Assembly: GCA_036346205.1 (NCBI GenBank)
Contig: JARFJB010001985.1
Location: 844,501 to 908,500, forward strand
Direction of reading: 5' to 3'
DNA length: 64,000 nt
From: Vesta saturnalis
Lineage: Eukaryota > Arthropoda > Insecta > Coleoptera > Lampyridae
Numbering within the stretch: position 1 is the stretch's first letter; the number at the start of each line of letters is the position of its first letter. The notes below the pieces were generated by a model that saw nothing but the letters and a program-made list of their open reading frames with translations, was not told the DNA's origin and ran no database searches. Positions 11,001 through 21,424 of this stretch are shown piece by piece. The translations under genes were made by a program, and so were the position numbers.

Positions 11001-11770
11001 CCCAAAAAAACCCCATATAAAAAATTTTATGAAATTATTTCGAAACAGTCGAAAGATATTGAATAAAACGCGATTTATTTTTTCAACTTTGACACCCTGT
11101 ATCTCGGAAACAAAGCATTTCCGGACCCACCTACATATGAACTTTTTTACTTAGAATGATGAGTTCTAGTACTCCTTTAATTTTGGCGGATTAGATAAGA
11201 TTCACCCTGTAGATAAATTAGAATTTTCTTTTAAGAATTTAGTGATTTGGCTTAACATCGGTAACTGTATATCTTCAAAATTTAGGATTTCGGCATAATA
11301 GGGATAGGATGACACGTGATCACTCTGTAGAGTAGCGGAAAAGAGAGCCGATGCTAAAGCCCACCCGAAACAGGCTTTATCAATCTTTTACGTTAACGAC
11401 GCATCTCTTATCTTTTATTTCTAGGGATAAAGGAATAAAGGACGATGCCCCTATTAGAGATAAACTGTTCATGTTTACAGTTAAAGAGATAATTTTTGAT
11501 AGAGCCCAACCACTATCCTGTTCTTCAAATTGAATTAATGTATTAGATTTTCATATTCCAGATTAGATCCTTAAATTTTCAAATTTTTAGTCGTAAAACT
11601 AAATTCCCTATACATTAAATTATCATCATTGTCTAAAGCTGGTTTTACGAATTCCGCGCAGAACTCTAAATTCACTTTCAAAATATTATTATATATGCTA
11701 AAAATTTCACTAATCCTAACTGCAAAGAACTTGAAACTGCCGTCAAAAATGTCCCTAAAGTTCCATGGCC
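8020..11770 (-). pseudogene. Protein-primed family B DNA polymerase of the Polinton, heavily mutated
   Basis: Successive minus-strand frames follow the whole protein from about 11770 to 8020. N-terminal part: a KDSGWALSKI-like block (about 11500) and DKRCVVNVKD (about 11410). Next a Cys/His knuckle CHICEHPL..VRDHCHFTGQFRGSAHQACN region at 9925-10026, then YPHEYVDTWTKLDET (9454-9657) and LELLTDVDMLLFV (about 9290). Palm: motif A degraded near 9150, motif B LNKASFGKTMKNV near 8700, motif C IDDTDSLLYEM with DTDS at 8404-8415. The end reads GIDTLPWGH near 8060. A 717 bp MITE splits the N-terminal third. It would replicate the element from a protein primer. Confidence 0.88.
10493..11209. mobile_element. 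717 bp MITE with ~180 bp inverted repeats and TA duplication
   Basis: The left end CAGGGTGAATCTTATCTAAT and the right end are exact inverted copies, flanked by TA at 10491-10492 and 11210-11211. The arms stay similar for about 180 bp (to about 10680 and from about 11030), reaching a TTTCGAAATAATTTCATGAA segment. No coding frame is present. TA duplication and the CAGGGTG end suggest mobilisation by a Tc1/mariner-type transposase. It is inserted in the DNA polymerase gene. Confidence 0.9.
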
Positions 11771-11817
11771 AAAATAAATTATGATGCCAGTGCTCACCCT
11801 AGATTTGAAGATTGTAG

Positions 11818-12072
11818 TCAAATCCTCCACTCGACTGTGCCCTTGATTGCGAGGAACCCTCCTGCAGCCGATTTCCTCAACTGCTTTGCAAGTATTCTGT
11901 ACCGCTCCAGTTTCCCCGTAACGCTCGCTAGATGTCTTTTATTCCCAATATTCATTGATGAGCCACCAACGCATGTCTTAATAGGTTTTAAATTAGCATC
12001 GATGACGTTGATGATTTTGGTGATTTTATTCTCATCATTAGTATTGGGATGTTTATAGAATTGCTCAATCAC
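11818..12072 (-). CDS. Small unrecognised ORF upstream of the polymerase
   Basis: 84 codons from ATG at 12072, basic in its C-terminal half (KLERYRILAKQLRKSAAGG). It is on the same strand as, and just upstream of, the polymerase pseudogene, so it may be a separate accessory gene or the polymerase's own N-terminus before a frameshift. No family recognised. Confidence 0.3.
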   Translation of the reverse strand: MIEQFYKHPNTNDENKITKIINVIDANLKPIKTCVGGSSMNIGNKRHLASVTGKLERYRILAKQLRKSAAGGFLAIKGTVEWRI

Positions 12073-12850
12073 TTCTACGGAAGAGTTAATTTTTGCAATT
12101 AAAAGCTATTTCTAAAAATAAATTATTAATAAATGTTTAGTATAAATTATAAACATTATACCTTTAACGAACGAGCTGCAGTAGGAAGTAATATATGATT
12201 TAATCAATCAACACTATAATTTATCGATGTAATTAGTGCTTTAATTTCAAATATATAGCTTACCTGGAACGGTAGAATTAATAAGTATAGTAGCTGAGTA
12301 CTACAACGGTGGTTCACTTATTTAATTAATTTTTTTAAGTAAAATGAATTAAACATATCTGAATATATATGTCGAATGATGACAGCGAAAACAGCAATAA
12401 CAACTTACAGCGAATACAGCAGCGTATACGATAGTCACCTAAATACCTCTACTTAATTATTATTTTTAAAATGTAATAATAAAACTCACCTGTGAATAGT
12501 ACGGTAATGATTGACAAACAACCATATGTTAGATCACTCTTATATACGTCGCGCACCGGATTTTGCGGTTTCTAGATATCAGGCGCAAACCTGCTTGCTC
12601 CTTGCTTCTTTGTTTTTGCATTATCACATTGAATTTTTTAATTTTAAAGAATGTAATTACATATATAAATCACACAGGATGTTATTTCTAGATAAACTTT
12701 ATATAAATTATATTGAAATTTTTCAATGTAAATTTTATGTTCATTTGAAAATGCAGATTCCCTTTTCTATTTTATTACCTTAAAAGTTACGTTTTAGAAT
12801 ATGATGTAAGTTGAAAATGTAAAATGTAATCATTTATTTATTCAATTTTA
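12073..12850. other. AT-rich, no supported gene
   Basis: Open frames here (for example 12511-12783) have no coding character. The segment leads into the right-end repeats of the Polinton. Confidence 0.5.
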
Positions 12851-13190
12851 GCAAACGATTATACTTAGAATGCGCGCCGGATGTTGCTTTACGAGTGTGT
12901 TCTCTCTCTAACACTGACTATGGCAAGTTCTCTTTCAACCAAAAATGGAAAGCCGTTCTTTATGTATTCTGACGTCAGCTTAAATATTTATTTTTAATAT
13001 AAATCATAAAATGTAATTACATATTTATATATTGCAAACTTTCAATAGAATTTTTATATATGATTTATTTAAAATTTTATTTAAAATTGCAAATAGTTTT
13101 AATTGTAATGCATAACATCAAAGTCTTTTTTCTAATTTATTACTTTATTAGTATTACATTTTATCAACAACATTATTTTCTTAAATTAAA

Positions 13191-13328
13191 ATTATTATTA
13201 ATTTTATTAAATACATAAATAAAAGTTTATCGAGTAATTCGAACCTACTCTAGCAAAGTACAGGTCGTAGGTTCGAATCCTACTCGAGGTAAACTTTTAT
13301 TTATGTATTTAATAAAATTAATAATAAT
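13191..13328. repeat. Palindrome carrying a tRNA T-arm / Pol III B-box
   Basis: Arms 13191-13248 and 13267-13328 are near-perfect inverted copies with an 18 nt loop. The right arm contains GTAGG-TTCGAAT-CCTAC (13267-13283), a perfect five-pair T-stem and seven-base loop. GGTTCGAATCC within it matches the Pol III B-box consensus. It is followed by an acceptor-like TCGAGGTA. The left arm carries a decayed mirror copy. D-arm, anticodon arm and 5' acceptor are absent, so it is not a tRNA gene. Confidence 0.75.
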
Positions 13329-13469
13329 TTAATACATATTACCTTTGAACTTATTCATTCATAACAAAAACTTATAATAACATTATTTTCTATTTATTAT
13401 CAAATGAAAAATTTTAAAATGTAATTAAGTATATATTCGAGTAGTTCTGATAAGAAATTTTTTAAATCC

Positions 13470-13629
13470 GGATGCGTCCGTGGTTTGTGCAGCTGATGTC
13501 AATTATTTTAATACATTGAATATCTTTTAACATTGGAATGCATAAATTCGCAGTTATAATCATTTTTAAAAGTTCATTTAGAATTGGAAGGTGCGAAAAT
13601 ATAATTACATATTGCAAACTTTCAATATA
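13470..13629. repeat. Right terminal inverted repeat of the Polinton
   Basis: Reverse complement of the left-end blocks: 13470-13495 pairs with 255-280, 13495-13543 with 174-220, and 13595-13629 with 35-68. Spacing between the blocks differs by indels. The two arms bound about 13.4 kb, of which about 4.3 kb is later insertions. Confidence 0.65.
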
Positions 13630-13880
13630 ACAGTCTATTTTCTAATTTATTACTTTACTTGTATTACATATTTATCTACATTATTTTCTACTATTTTATT
13701 ACTTCAAAGCAATAATAAAATCTGCATTTTAATTGTAAAATATTACTTCAACACACTGTAATTGGTATTTTAATTGTAAAATGTAATTACGTATGGTGCA
13801 CATTAGCAATTATTTTTTTGGAATGCGCGTCGGATGTTGCTTCACTAATGCTCCCTCTTTCTCTAAGACCGACTATCAAA

Positions 13881-14293
13881 ATAACTCAAAAATATTGAGT
13901 AAAGGACATACTTATGAAGAATTGAGTGGTTTTTGATTCTCTTTAACATAGTGTAAAAATATACAATGTTATGCGTGGGAAAAGTGATATTTTTGAATTT
14001 TAAGTTTGGCTGGTTTGAACAAACATTTTGAACACCCTGTATCATTCCTTCTAGTATTTCTTTTTCAAGACATAGGCTTAAGCTTGGTGTTTCCTTGGTC
14101 CAAATATAAAATTTTTATGACAAACCACAAGATAGTACATAACAATAAAGTTATAGGTGTAAATGCAATTTTTGGATAAAATTCGAATTATTTCAAAAAC
14201 CGTAAATTTTACATACATAAAATCTATATAAGGTTTTATGATTGCACATAGATATACAGGGTTTTGTACAACGATATACAGGGTTTTCATTAA
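13881..14293. other. Noncoding, with CCCTGTAT / ATACAGGG motifs
   Basis: ACACCCTGTAT at about 14031 and two ATATACAGGGTTTT copies at about 14250 and 14276 look like ends of small insect MITEs. No complete element can be drawn. The segment ends at the TTAA (14290-14293) used by piggyBac 2. Confidence 0.4.
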
Positions 14294-16684
14294 CCCTAGA
14301 ATACTGGACTTCTTCAAACATACGTTAATACTGAAGTATCGACTTTTATTAAAACACTAAATTTAAAAAATGCATGTATTACAAAAATCTACAAAAGTAT
14401 CACAAAATATAATATACTTTTAGGCTTGAAAAAATTGTTTTCTAGAAGAAAACTTTTAAACTGTTTCACAGAGAGTACATATATTTCCGACGTTCACCAC
14501 ATATGGCTTGTGCACTGGTTACAATATGTAGTTGTCATACGTCTTTTATTACTGGGACAGTAGAAACTAACTTTTCGTTTTTTATTTTGACACTCTGGTC
14601 TCACATTTTCTATAGAAATATTTAGAATATCACCAATACCTTGCCGAATATTACGACGCAAAGTTTTAGTATTTACCCTCTCTTTCAGCCATGGTTCCGC
14701 AAGAAAACGACTTAATTCAATCATATAGTGATATCTACTCAACGGTTTTTTTCTTTGGTTTAGTATATTTGAAGTATAAATTACGTAAGTATTTATGCTT
14801 GCAATATTTGTCATGTCATAAAATATGACCATCGGCCACCTTTGGGTTTTACGACTACAATTCATATTAGAGCACATTTGGTCGAATGTGTCTACCCCAC
14901 CCTTTGTTTCATTATAATCCTTTATAATTGCAGGTTTTCCTGCCGCTGATAATTCAACTCCTTCATGAAGAGTGTATAAAAGTAGAACAATGTTTTTCTT
15001 TTTTGGCATGTACGATACCATTGTCTTCATCTAAGCGTAACAAAACATGGACGCGTTCGGACTTCTACCTCTAACATTTAATATTTCCTCGAATTTCTTT
15101 TTGTTTTACGGAGGGTGCCTATGATAGTAAGTTTATAGGGATCTTTCAGTAAATCATCAGCCAAACTTACCGATGTAAACGAATTATCGATGGTGATATT
15201 TCTGTTACTACCACGGACAGATTTAGTAAGCTCTTGAACAAAGTATGTAGCCAATGGCAATCCGTTTGTTTTCGTGGATTTTCCTAAATAAGGACTGGCA
15301 TCTAACATGTATTTTGAAGACGAATTGCACACCATGATTATTTTGATGCCATACTTGGACGGCTTAATCGGTATGTACATTCGAAAAGGACAACGCCCAC
15401 GAAATCTAACCAGCTGCTCATCAATGGTTAAGTATGAAGAAGGTGTGTATAAGTCCCTACATATTGCAATAAAAACATCCGATATCTCACGAATGTGTGC
15501 AAACGAATCTGCCTTTTTTCTTTCCGGTCTGGTTTCTTTGTCATCAAACCTAAGAGAATTTATTAGGAATGAAAAGCGCTCACCGCTCATGCAAGTTTTG
15601 TAAAATGTTCCTGATAATTTAGTGTCGAACATATATTTTGCAGACAAATGATTATCTTTGTTCGCTGCAGATCTTATCAAAATTGCAATAAGAGCTTTTA
15701 TCTCATTTTTTGTTGTTTGCGAAATATTAGCATTGCTTTTATATTTTTGTGCTTGTCTGGCAATTTCGGAATTTGTATGTAAAAGTATTGTATCTAGAAT
15801 TTCATTTGAAAAGAAGTGCAAGAAAAATTCATCCAAAGTTGAACACTTTGCGGCATCCCCTTTAGGACCGGGTAAAAAGTGAATAATGTTTCTTGCTTTA
15901 GTTTTCCACGCCCTGAAGGTATTTTCTCTGACCATTTATGACCATTTTTCCTTTCAAGCAGGTGTTTTCGGGTTTATAATATAGCGAGGTAAAGAAAGAT
16001 TATTTTCCTATTACTCTCCGATACATTAGTTACTGTAGACGAGCCGTCCTCAGATAAATTGGACTGATCTGCGTTGGTTGAAATCCTCGAACATCAATGT
16101 CATCGCCATTATTTTCTTTTGAACGCTTTTGTTCGGCAGTTAAAAGTTTTCAGATAGATTGGATTTATCGGCGTTGGCCGGATGCTGCTGTATAAAAATA
16201 TCATCATCTGAACTTTCTGCTTCGTATTCTATATTGTCCTCCTCCCAATCACTTCCGCTGTCTTCAAAAGGTTCGAGTTCAGAGTAGTCTTCAGCCATTA
16301 TACGCTGTATTTCAGCCTCTATTTCTTCTCGTGTCAAGGATTTTTGCGCCATATTCTTTACAAAATTACAAATAGTTATTTAAAACTTTCAAGATATCAA
16401 AAAGTACATTACTTCTCAAAACACAAACACTAACCCAATTTTATCAGCGTACGAGGGTACAATATTATAAGAATAAAAGTAACGTGAATACTGGACATTC
16501 GTAAAATTTACGACGAGTCAATGAAATATGCGATTTCGCTAAAATTACGATAACAGTATGCACCACCGTCTAGCTCATGACTATTTAGGAAAATAGCTAG
16601 CGGCGCGCAAAACATTACCAAGTACCGATCTTAAACGACTTTTCAGCAGCGTCGTAACTTTTACGAATGTCCAGTATTCTAGGG
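14294..16684 (-). mobile_element. piggyBac element 2 (complete, young)
   Basis: TTAA at 14290-14293 and 16685-16688 flank inverted ends of about 15 bp (CCCTAGAATACTGGAC at both sides). At 2391 bp it contains one leftward transposase. The ends are essentially identical and the coding region has few lesions, so it is the youngest of the three piggyBac copies here. It is unrelated in end sequence to piggyBac 1. Confidence 0.95.
14494..16352 (-). pseudogene. piggyBac transposase with catalytic triad intact, few lesions
   Basis: ATG at 16352 starts an acidic N-terminus (DDD and EE runs). The frame stops at 16140 and resumes, after frameshifts, in an 858 bp frame (15078-15935). After another shift and one TAG at 15031 it continues to 14494. 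The DDE core keeps all three Asp: LTIDEQLVRFRGRCPF, NITIDNSFTS and KGGVDTFDQM. A C-terminal Cys-rich tail (YCPSNKRR, YCNQC) is partly preserved. The N-terminal part has a local duplication: NADKSNLSE and NADQSNLSE about 90 bp apart, accounting for part of the disruption. Confidence 0.9.
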
Positions 16685-16789
16685 TTAAAAAGTACTAACT
16701 TTGTCTTGCTCTGTTTTTTGGAACACTCTGTATGGTCAAAACTAATGTTTAAATGTGTACACTGACTAGTCATATAACAAGATAATTAC

Positions 16790-18025
16790 ATTTTATTGGC
16801 AAAGTATACCCATAAAGCATCAGTTTATTTTGCTTTATTGTTGACTTCCCTGTACGAACACAAAAATAATATGCTACGCTGTAACATCCTTCATCCACTT
16901 CTTCTGAACAATTTACCGAAATTATTATTGGTGTTATCGTTAGAACGAGAGCTTTTTTTGAGGGAGCACTACACAGACATTATTTCTTCAGTACGCAAAA
17001 TGTTTCCACACCTTACTATCACATTCTTTCAACGACTCTTTATACATTTACATTACAGTGTCTTCGGAGTAAACATGTTTACCTATGCGCTGATCATCGT
17101 ATGACTTAGAAATTCCCAAATATATCCAAACGTATTGAACTGACAATGATACAGCGGCAATCTGAGTATGAAATGCCCGTGTTCGAGAATGATGTCCACG
17201 ACGTATTACTTTTTATATTTATGCTGTTTCGCAAGATTCAAAGATCTATTTTAAAATCAGTGCCCGCAAAAGCAATATTTTTTATTTTTAACCATGTCGT
17301 TACTATTCATGAACCATGAACTAAATTTTTTCTACAACACCTGAGTGGTATGTTGCGTTATCCACAACAATTAAAGATGGTTCTTGTAGAGTAGATAATA
17401 GCTGATCAACTAGCCATAAGCATTCAAGTTAAAATGGTAATCAAACAATTTGGAGTATGCGGCGTATATTGAACTGCTACTTTCATTAAATCCACCTTTA
17501 AGAATAATTTGCATTTTTTACATTTGTTTGTGTATCGTCTTGCCAGACCTCTTCTGTGATCCTCTAGAGAATACCCACGTTTCATCTAGGAATATAACTG
17601 GTAGAGGTAATGATGGTGGCATGTTATGGAAGTTCTTTTTTAAAAATTGTAATCTTGTAGATGCAACATTCTCTTTCCCACACAACGCGTGCCGATTGCA
17701 ATCTTTTTCACAACTAAATCCAATATTATTCAATAATCTGCTAACGGTTGACAGAGATTCTGTTTCTGAGTATGTTTTGCAGAGTATTTCTAAAGTAACC
17801 GCTTCCTTTTGAGCACATCTCTTATAAATAATATGTTTTAGACCTGCAGGTATATCATCTGTTTTTGGTAACGGAAGGACCCTTTTTCTACTTTCGCTGA
17901 TATTATTTGACGTAGGCACACTGAGCTTTAAAGAGTCGGCTGTTCTCCCTTGCATTGCCTCAACGTTACCCAGTCGTCCAAAGTTAACTTTTTCTCGACA
18001 GAAATATTCGTACACATTAAACACA
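16790..18025 (-). pseudogene. IS630/Tc1-type DDE transposase, 3' half decayed
   Basis: A minus-strand frame from 18024 to 17518 holds an N-terminal FNVYEYFCREK segment, a middle LLNNIGFSCEKD segment and the first catalytic block VIFLDETWVFSRG. Downstream, scattered frames keep LIVVDNATYHS (second Asp, about 17370) and a weakened RLPLYHCQFN block (third acid region, about 17150). This is the order of the IS630-related insect transposases with a 'DETWV' motif. No terminal repeats or target duplication are recognised. The fragment near 37.5 kb may be the same superfamily. Confidence 0.7.
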
Positions 18026-18462
18026 AGCTCCTAGCGACGTTCGCTTAAACATTTACTCAGCATTTTGAAATTGACAAACGCACAGTCGCAACTAAATATG
18101 ACTACAATTCGTCTAGAATTTACATTAAATAGGTATTTTTCTACGAATTACATTCCAATAACATTAAAATCACGTTACGTCATACCTAATTACATACTTC
18201 GCATTTTTCTACTCCCATTTTATAATACACTAATTAAAGATTAAAATCTGTTTTATAATGAGCTTCATTATGATACAGATTTTCATTATATCTAAATTTT
18301 CAGCCAATAGAATGAATTATCCTGTACTAAAAATATTAATTTAGCGAAATAGGCAGGTATCCTACATGCTGCAATGCTATGTTATTTTGACAATTGTCAA
18401 ACTATTTTGAATCGTTTAAGCTAATACCTACATCTACGTTTTAATCGAATTATTATAAAATA
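18026..18462. other. Intergenic, with hairpin and palindrome, upstream of the recombinase
   Basis: Contains a 19 bp inverted repeat with 3 nt loop at 18242-18285 (AAAATCTG..ATAATGA against its complement), the palindrome GACAATTGTC near 18390, and GTATCCTACA at 18357, which recurs in the palindrome downstream of the recombinase. This is the likely promoter and left end of the tyrosine-recombinase unit. Confidence 0.5.
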
Positions 18463-19242
18463 ATGAGTGATAACGAAGAATTTTTACTGACACCTCAGAA
18501 ATTAGAGAAAGAGCGACAAATGCAGTTAATAATATACTTCGGCAAGTCCAAGAACACCTACGAAAACATATATAGACAATTTATGGATTGGAGAAACAGT
18601 AAAACACATCATCCTTCTCAGAAAATTTGTTAATAGTATATTTTGAAGAATTACAGCACAAAACTAAAACTTCAACTGTATGGACGCATTACTCAATTAT
18701 AAAATCAGTGTTAAACATTAAGCATAATGTTGCCGTTTCTAAATATTATATGCCCTGTTAAAACATAATCCGAAGGATTTATTAAAGAATCAAAACCTTC
18801 TCACCTGATGAAATTAAGAGGTTTTTGGTGAAGCACCTGACAATCAGTTCCTTTTTCAAAAGTAAGTATCTACCTAATTTAGTTATTACTTATTATTACA
18901 GTGATATTGGCCGAACGGTTGAAGCGATCAAAAACACAAAATGACACGTGCCGTCTGATTCGATACAACACTATTTATTTATTTATTTTACACTTTATTA
19001 TTATTTCAGGTAGCAATGATATTCGGAATCATGGGGGCATGCCGTATACATGCACTCCACGATTTAAAAGTCCAAAAATGCTCAACATACAAAGGTCAAT
19101 ATAGTCGAGGCTAAAACTAAAATACAAAGAACATTTACACTTACCGGTAAATGTTACGAAATTTGCAAACAACATATTAATCTTCGACCGGCCATCTGTT
19201 CTACTCCATCTTTTTTCGTAAACTACAACAATGGGAAATGTA

Positions 19243-20161
19243 CAGGGTGGCCAACTAAGAATGCGAGGTACTGTATCTGGGAAACTATCTATGGCAGAGG
19301 CTTGCGCAAAAAAAAGTTTTACTAAAACGGCCAATACAAAATCTGCTGCTAGGGGCATAACTGCAATCTTGAATCTAAAAAGTGATGTTTCTGTGAATTC
19401 TGATATATTAACCTAATAAAAAATAACTGATCTTTAAAGTCGAGGATAATCTGAACTTTTTCACGTATGTCTAAAAATAAGGGTGGGGGTATTCAAAGGT
19501 TTCCTTAAATAACCCCTGTATCTTCGAAACAGCTAAGCCGATTTTAACAAACTTGGGCGGTTGAAATGAGCTATTCTTGGGCTACAAATGTTATAATATT
19601 TGAAGTTTTATTAGTTTCACATGTCGTCGCTAGAGGGCTTTGTTCGACATTCCACAGAAATGGTTAATTTTCGCAAAAAATTAAATGCATTGGTATGACT
19701 CTTTTTCATGAACAAGTAGCTAAATGATGCCTAAACAAGCTCGCATCTCGATATCTTGTTCCTAACCTAAAAATATCGGCCAAAGAAAACTTTATACGAA
19801 AATCCTTAAATTTTATTTTTTAACTATATTTTCTGGAATTGTTTCTATTATGTAAGTTGTGGCCATAAAAAGGACCGATTTAAAGAAGGAAGTAAATGCT
19901 CGAAATGCTGACCATCACTCTGTGCATTGCTGAGGCCTCTTATGGGTAGACAAAACTGCAGCTTCAACGTAGGCTCTGAATAGGTTACCTAGAAATTGCG
20001 ATTTTAAATGTCTGTAAATTTATTCACCAGAATAAAATCACCCTTTTTAAAATTACTACGGGCAAGTAAGCAATGCTAAACGTTATACGAAAGCCCTATT
20101 TTTTGTTTATTCAAATACATATTCACTATGGATATATACGAAAAATACAATAGAAGCAGGC
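19243..20161. repeat. Left long terminal inverted repeat of the 3.15 kb element
   Basis: Reverse complement of 21425-22392. From about 19850 to 19995 it contains, in antisense, a diverged copy of the end of the transposase gene. Confidence 0.88.
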
Positions 20162-20258
20162 AATGGAAACAGATACCTAAACAAAACATACATAATCCTC
20201 AAATTGTCAATAGTTGTCAATACTTTCGCGTTACTTTGGGCATTTTTGTGCTTTCAAA

Positions 20259-21367
20259 ATGCGTTTTACGAATAATGAAGCTGTTTATATGCTTGGGGTT
20301 TATTTTGAATGTCTTCAGAATGCCGCAGTAGCTAAAGAGTTTACGCGGCTCGATATCCAAATCGGCGTCCTTGCGATGTAAGAGTTTTTCCCCGATTAGT
20401 GGCGAGCTTACGAGCCAATGGTAGTTTTCAGTCTATGTTTCAACGGCAAAGAATTGGAAGAACACAAGAAAATATTAACCGTGTACTGGGCTTATTGAAG
20501 GAAATCCTCATGTTAGCACAAGAGCATTATCCACTGAGTTGGGTATATCACGGACAACGGTTCAAAATATGTTGAAGGACCATAGGTAAGTTCTAATGGC
20601 CATCAAAATATAAACTTTTTTAATTACTTTAAGAATGCACCCATATCATGTCGTTTTGCGTCGCGTCTTGAAAGAGGAAGATTTTGATCCAAGGTTAGAC
20701 TATTGCCATTGGATGTTAGGCATGATACGCGAAAATAGAGAATTTTTATTTCAAATTCTTTGGACCGATGAAGCCACCTTCAGTAGTGACGGGAGAGTCA
20801 ATCTGCGCAATATGCATTATTGGTCTGCAAAAAATCCCCATTGGTTGCGTGAAGTTCAGCGCCAAGGAGTTTCAACGTATGGTGTGGCATACTGGGAGGC
20901 AGAATTATTGGGCCATATTTTTTCGAGCAACCCCTAAATGGCAATGTATTTCTTGACTTTTGGCCAATCAATTACCGTTTTGTTGGAAGATGTGCCTCTG
21001 AAACAAGGCAAAATTGTTTTGCAGTTGGATGGTTGCCCAGCACATTTTGCTATTAATGTGCGAGATCATATAATGCAGTATTTCAACAGCGGTGGATTGG
21101 AAGAGGAAGTTTGTTTCCATGGCCTCCGCGATCGCCAGACTTAACTTGCCTCGATTTTTATTTATGGGGAGCTTAAAGGACATCGTGTTTCGGACTCAAC
21201 CTACTACTAGAGAAGATATGAAAACCGGATTCGTAACGCAATACGTAACATACCGAGAGCCGAAATTGAAGCTGCAGTTTTGTCTAGTCTGAGAGGCTTC
21301 AGCAATGCATAGAGCGTGATGGTCAGCATTTCGAACATTTACGGGGCATTAAAACCTTCCTCCTTTA
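20259..21367 (+). pseudogene. Tc1/mariner-type transposase with 48 bp intron
   Basis: ATG at 20259 starts RFTNNEAVYMLGVYFEC, an N-terminal helix-turn-helix, then a frameshifted ANGSFQSMFQRQRIGRTQ stretch. A 48 bp intron (20586-20633, AG|GTAAGT..AAG) splits the Arg codon before MHPYHVVLRRV. The DDE domain has the first Asp in LWTDEATFSSDG, a stop near 20935, the second Asp in VLQLDGCPAHF (about 21025) and the third in SPDLTCLDFYLWG (about 21130-21170) after another frameshift. All three acids are present across frames. The last ~110 bp occur again in both terminal repeats. Related to the fragment at 44.9 kb. Confidence 0.85.
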
Positions 21368-21424
21368 AATCGATCCTTTTAGGGCCACAACTTACATAAT
21401 AGAAACAATTCCAGAAAAATATAG

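Larger units (their letters stand above)
12850..13880. repeat. Duplicated right-end segments of the Polinton
   Basis: Two blocks each occur twice in direct orientation. Block X (GAATGCGCG.CGGATGTTGCTT) is at about 12870-12895 and 13825-13850. Block Y (ATTGCAAACTTTCAATA followed by TTCTAATTTATTACTTTA) is at about 13030-13160 and 13610-13670. The order is X-Y then Y-X, and a palindrome lies between the Y copies. Block Y also matches the left end in reverse. Confidence 0.6.

Noticed and set aside
11765..12058. 97-codon plus-strand frame
   Set aside because: Antisense to the minus-strand frame upstream of the polymerase; the minus frame has the better context.
12511..12783. 90-codon plus-strand frame
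   Set aside because: AT-driven composition, no domain, not conserved in the duplicated end repeats.
13191..13328. A tRNA gene
   Set aside because: Only the T-arm and 3' acceptor part are present; no D-arm, anticodon arm or 5' acceptor, and the sequence is a palindrome.
16796..17104. 102-codon plus-strand frame
   Set aside because: It is antisense to the decayed 3' half of the IS630-type transposase pseudogene.
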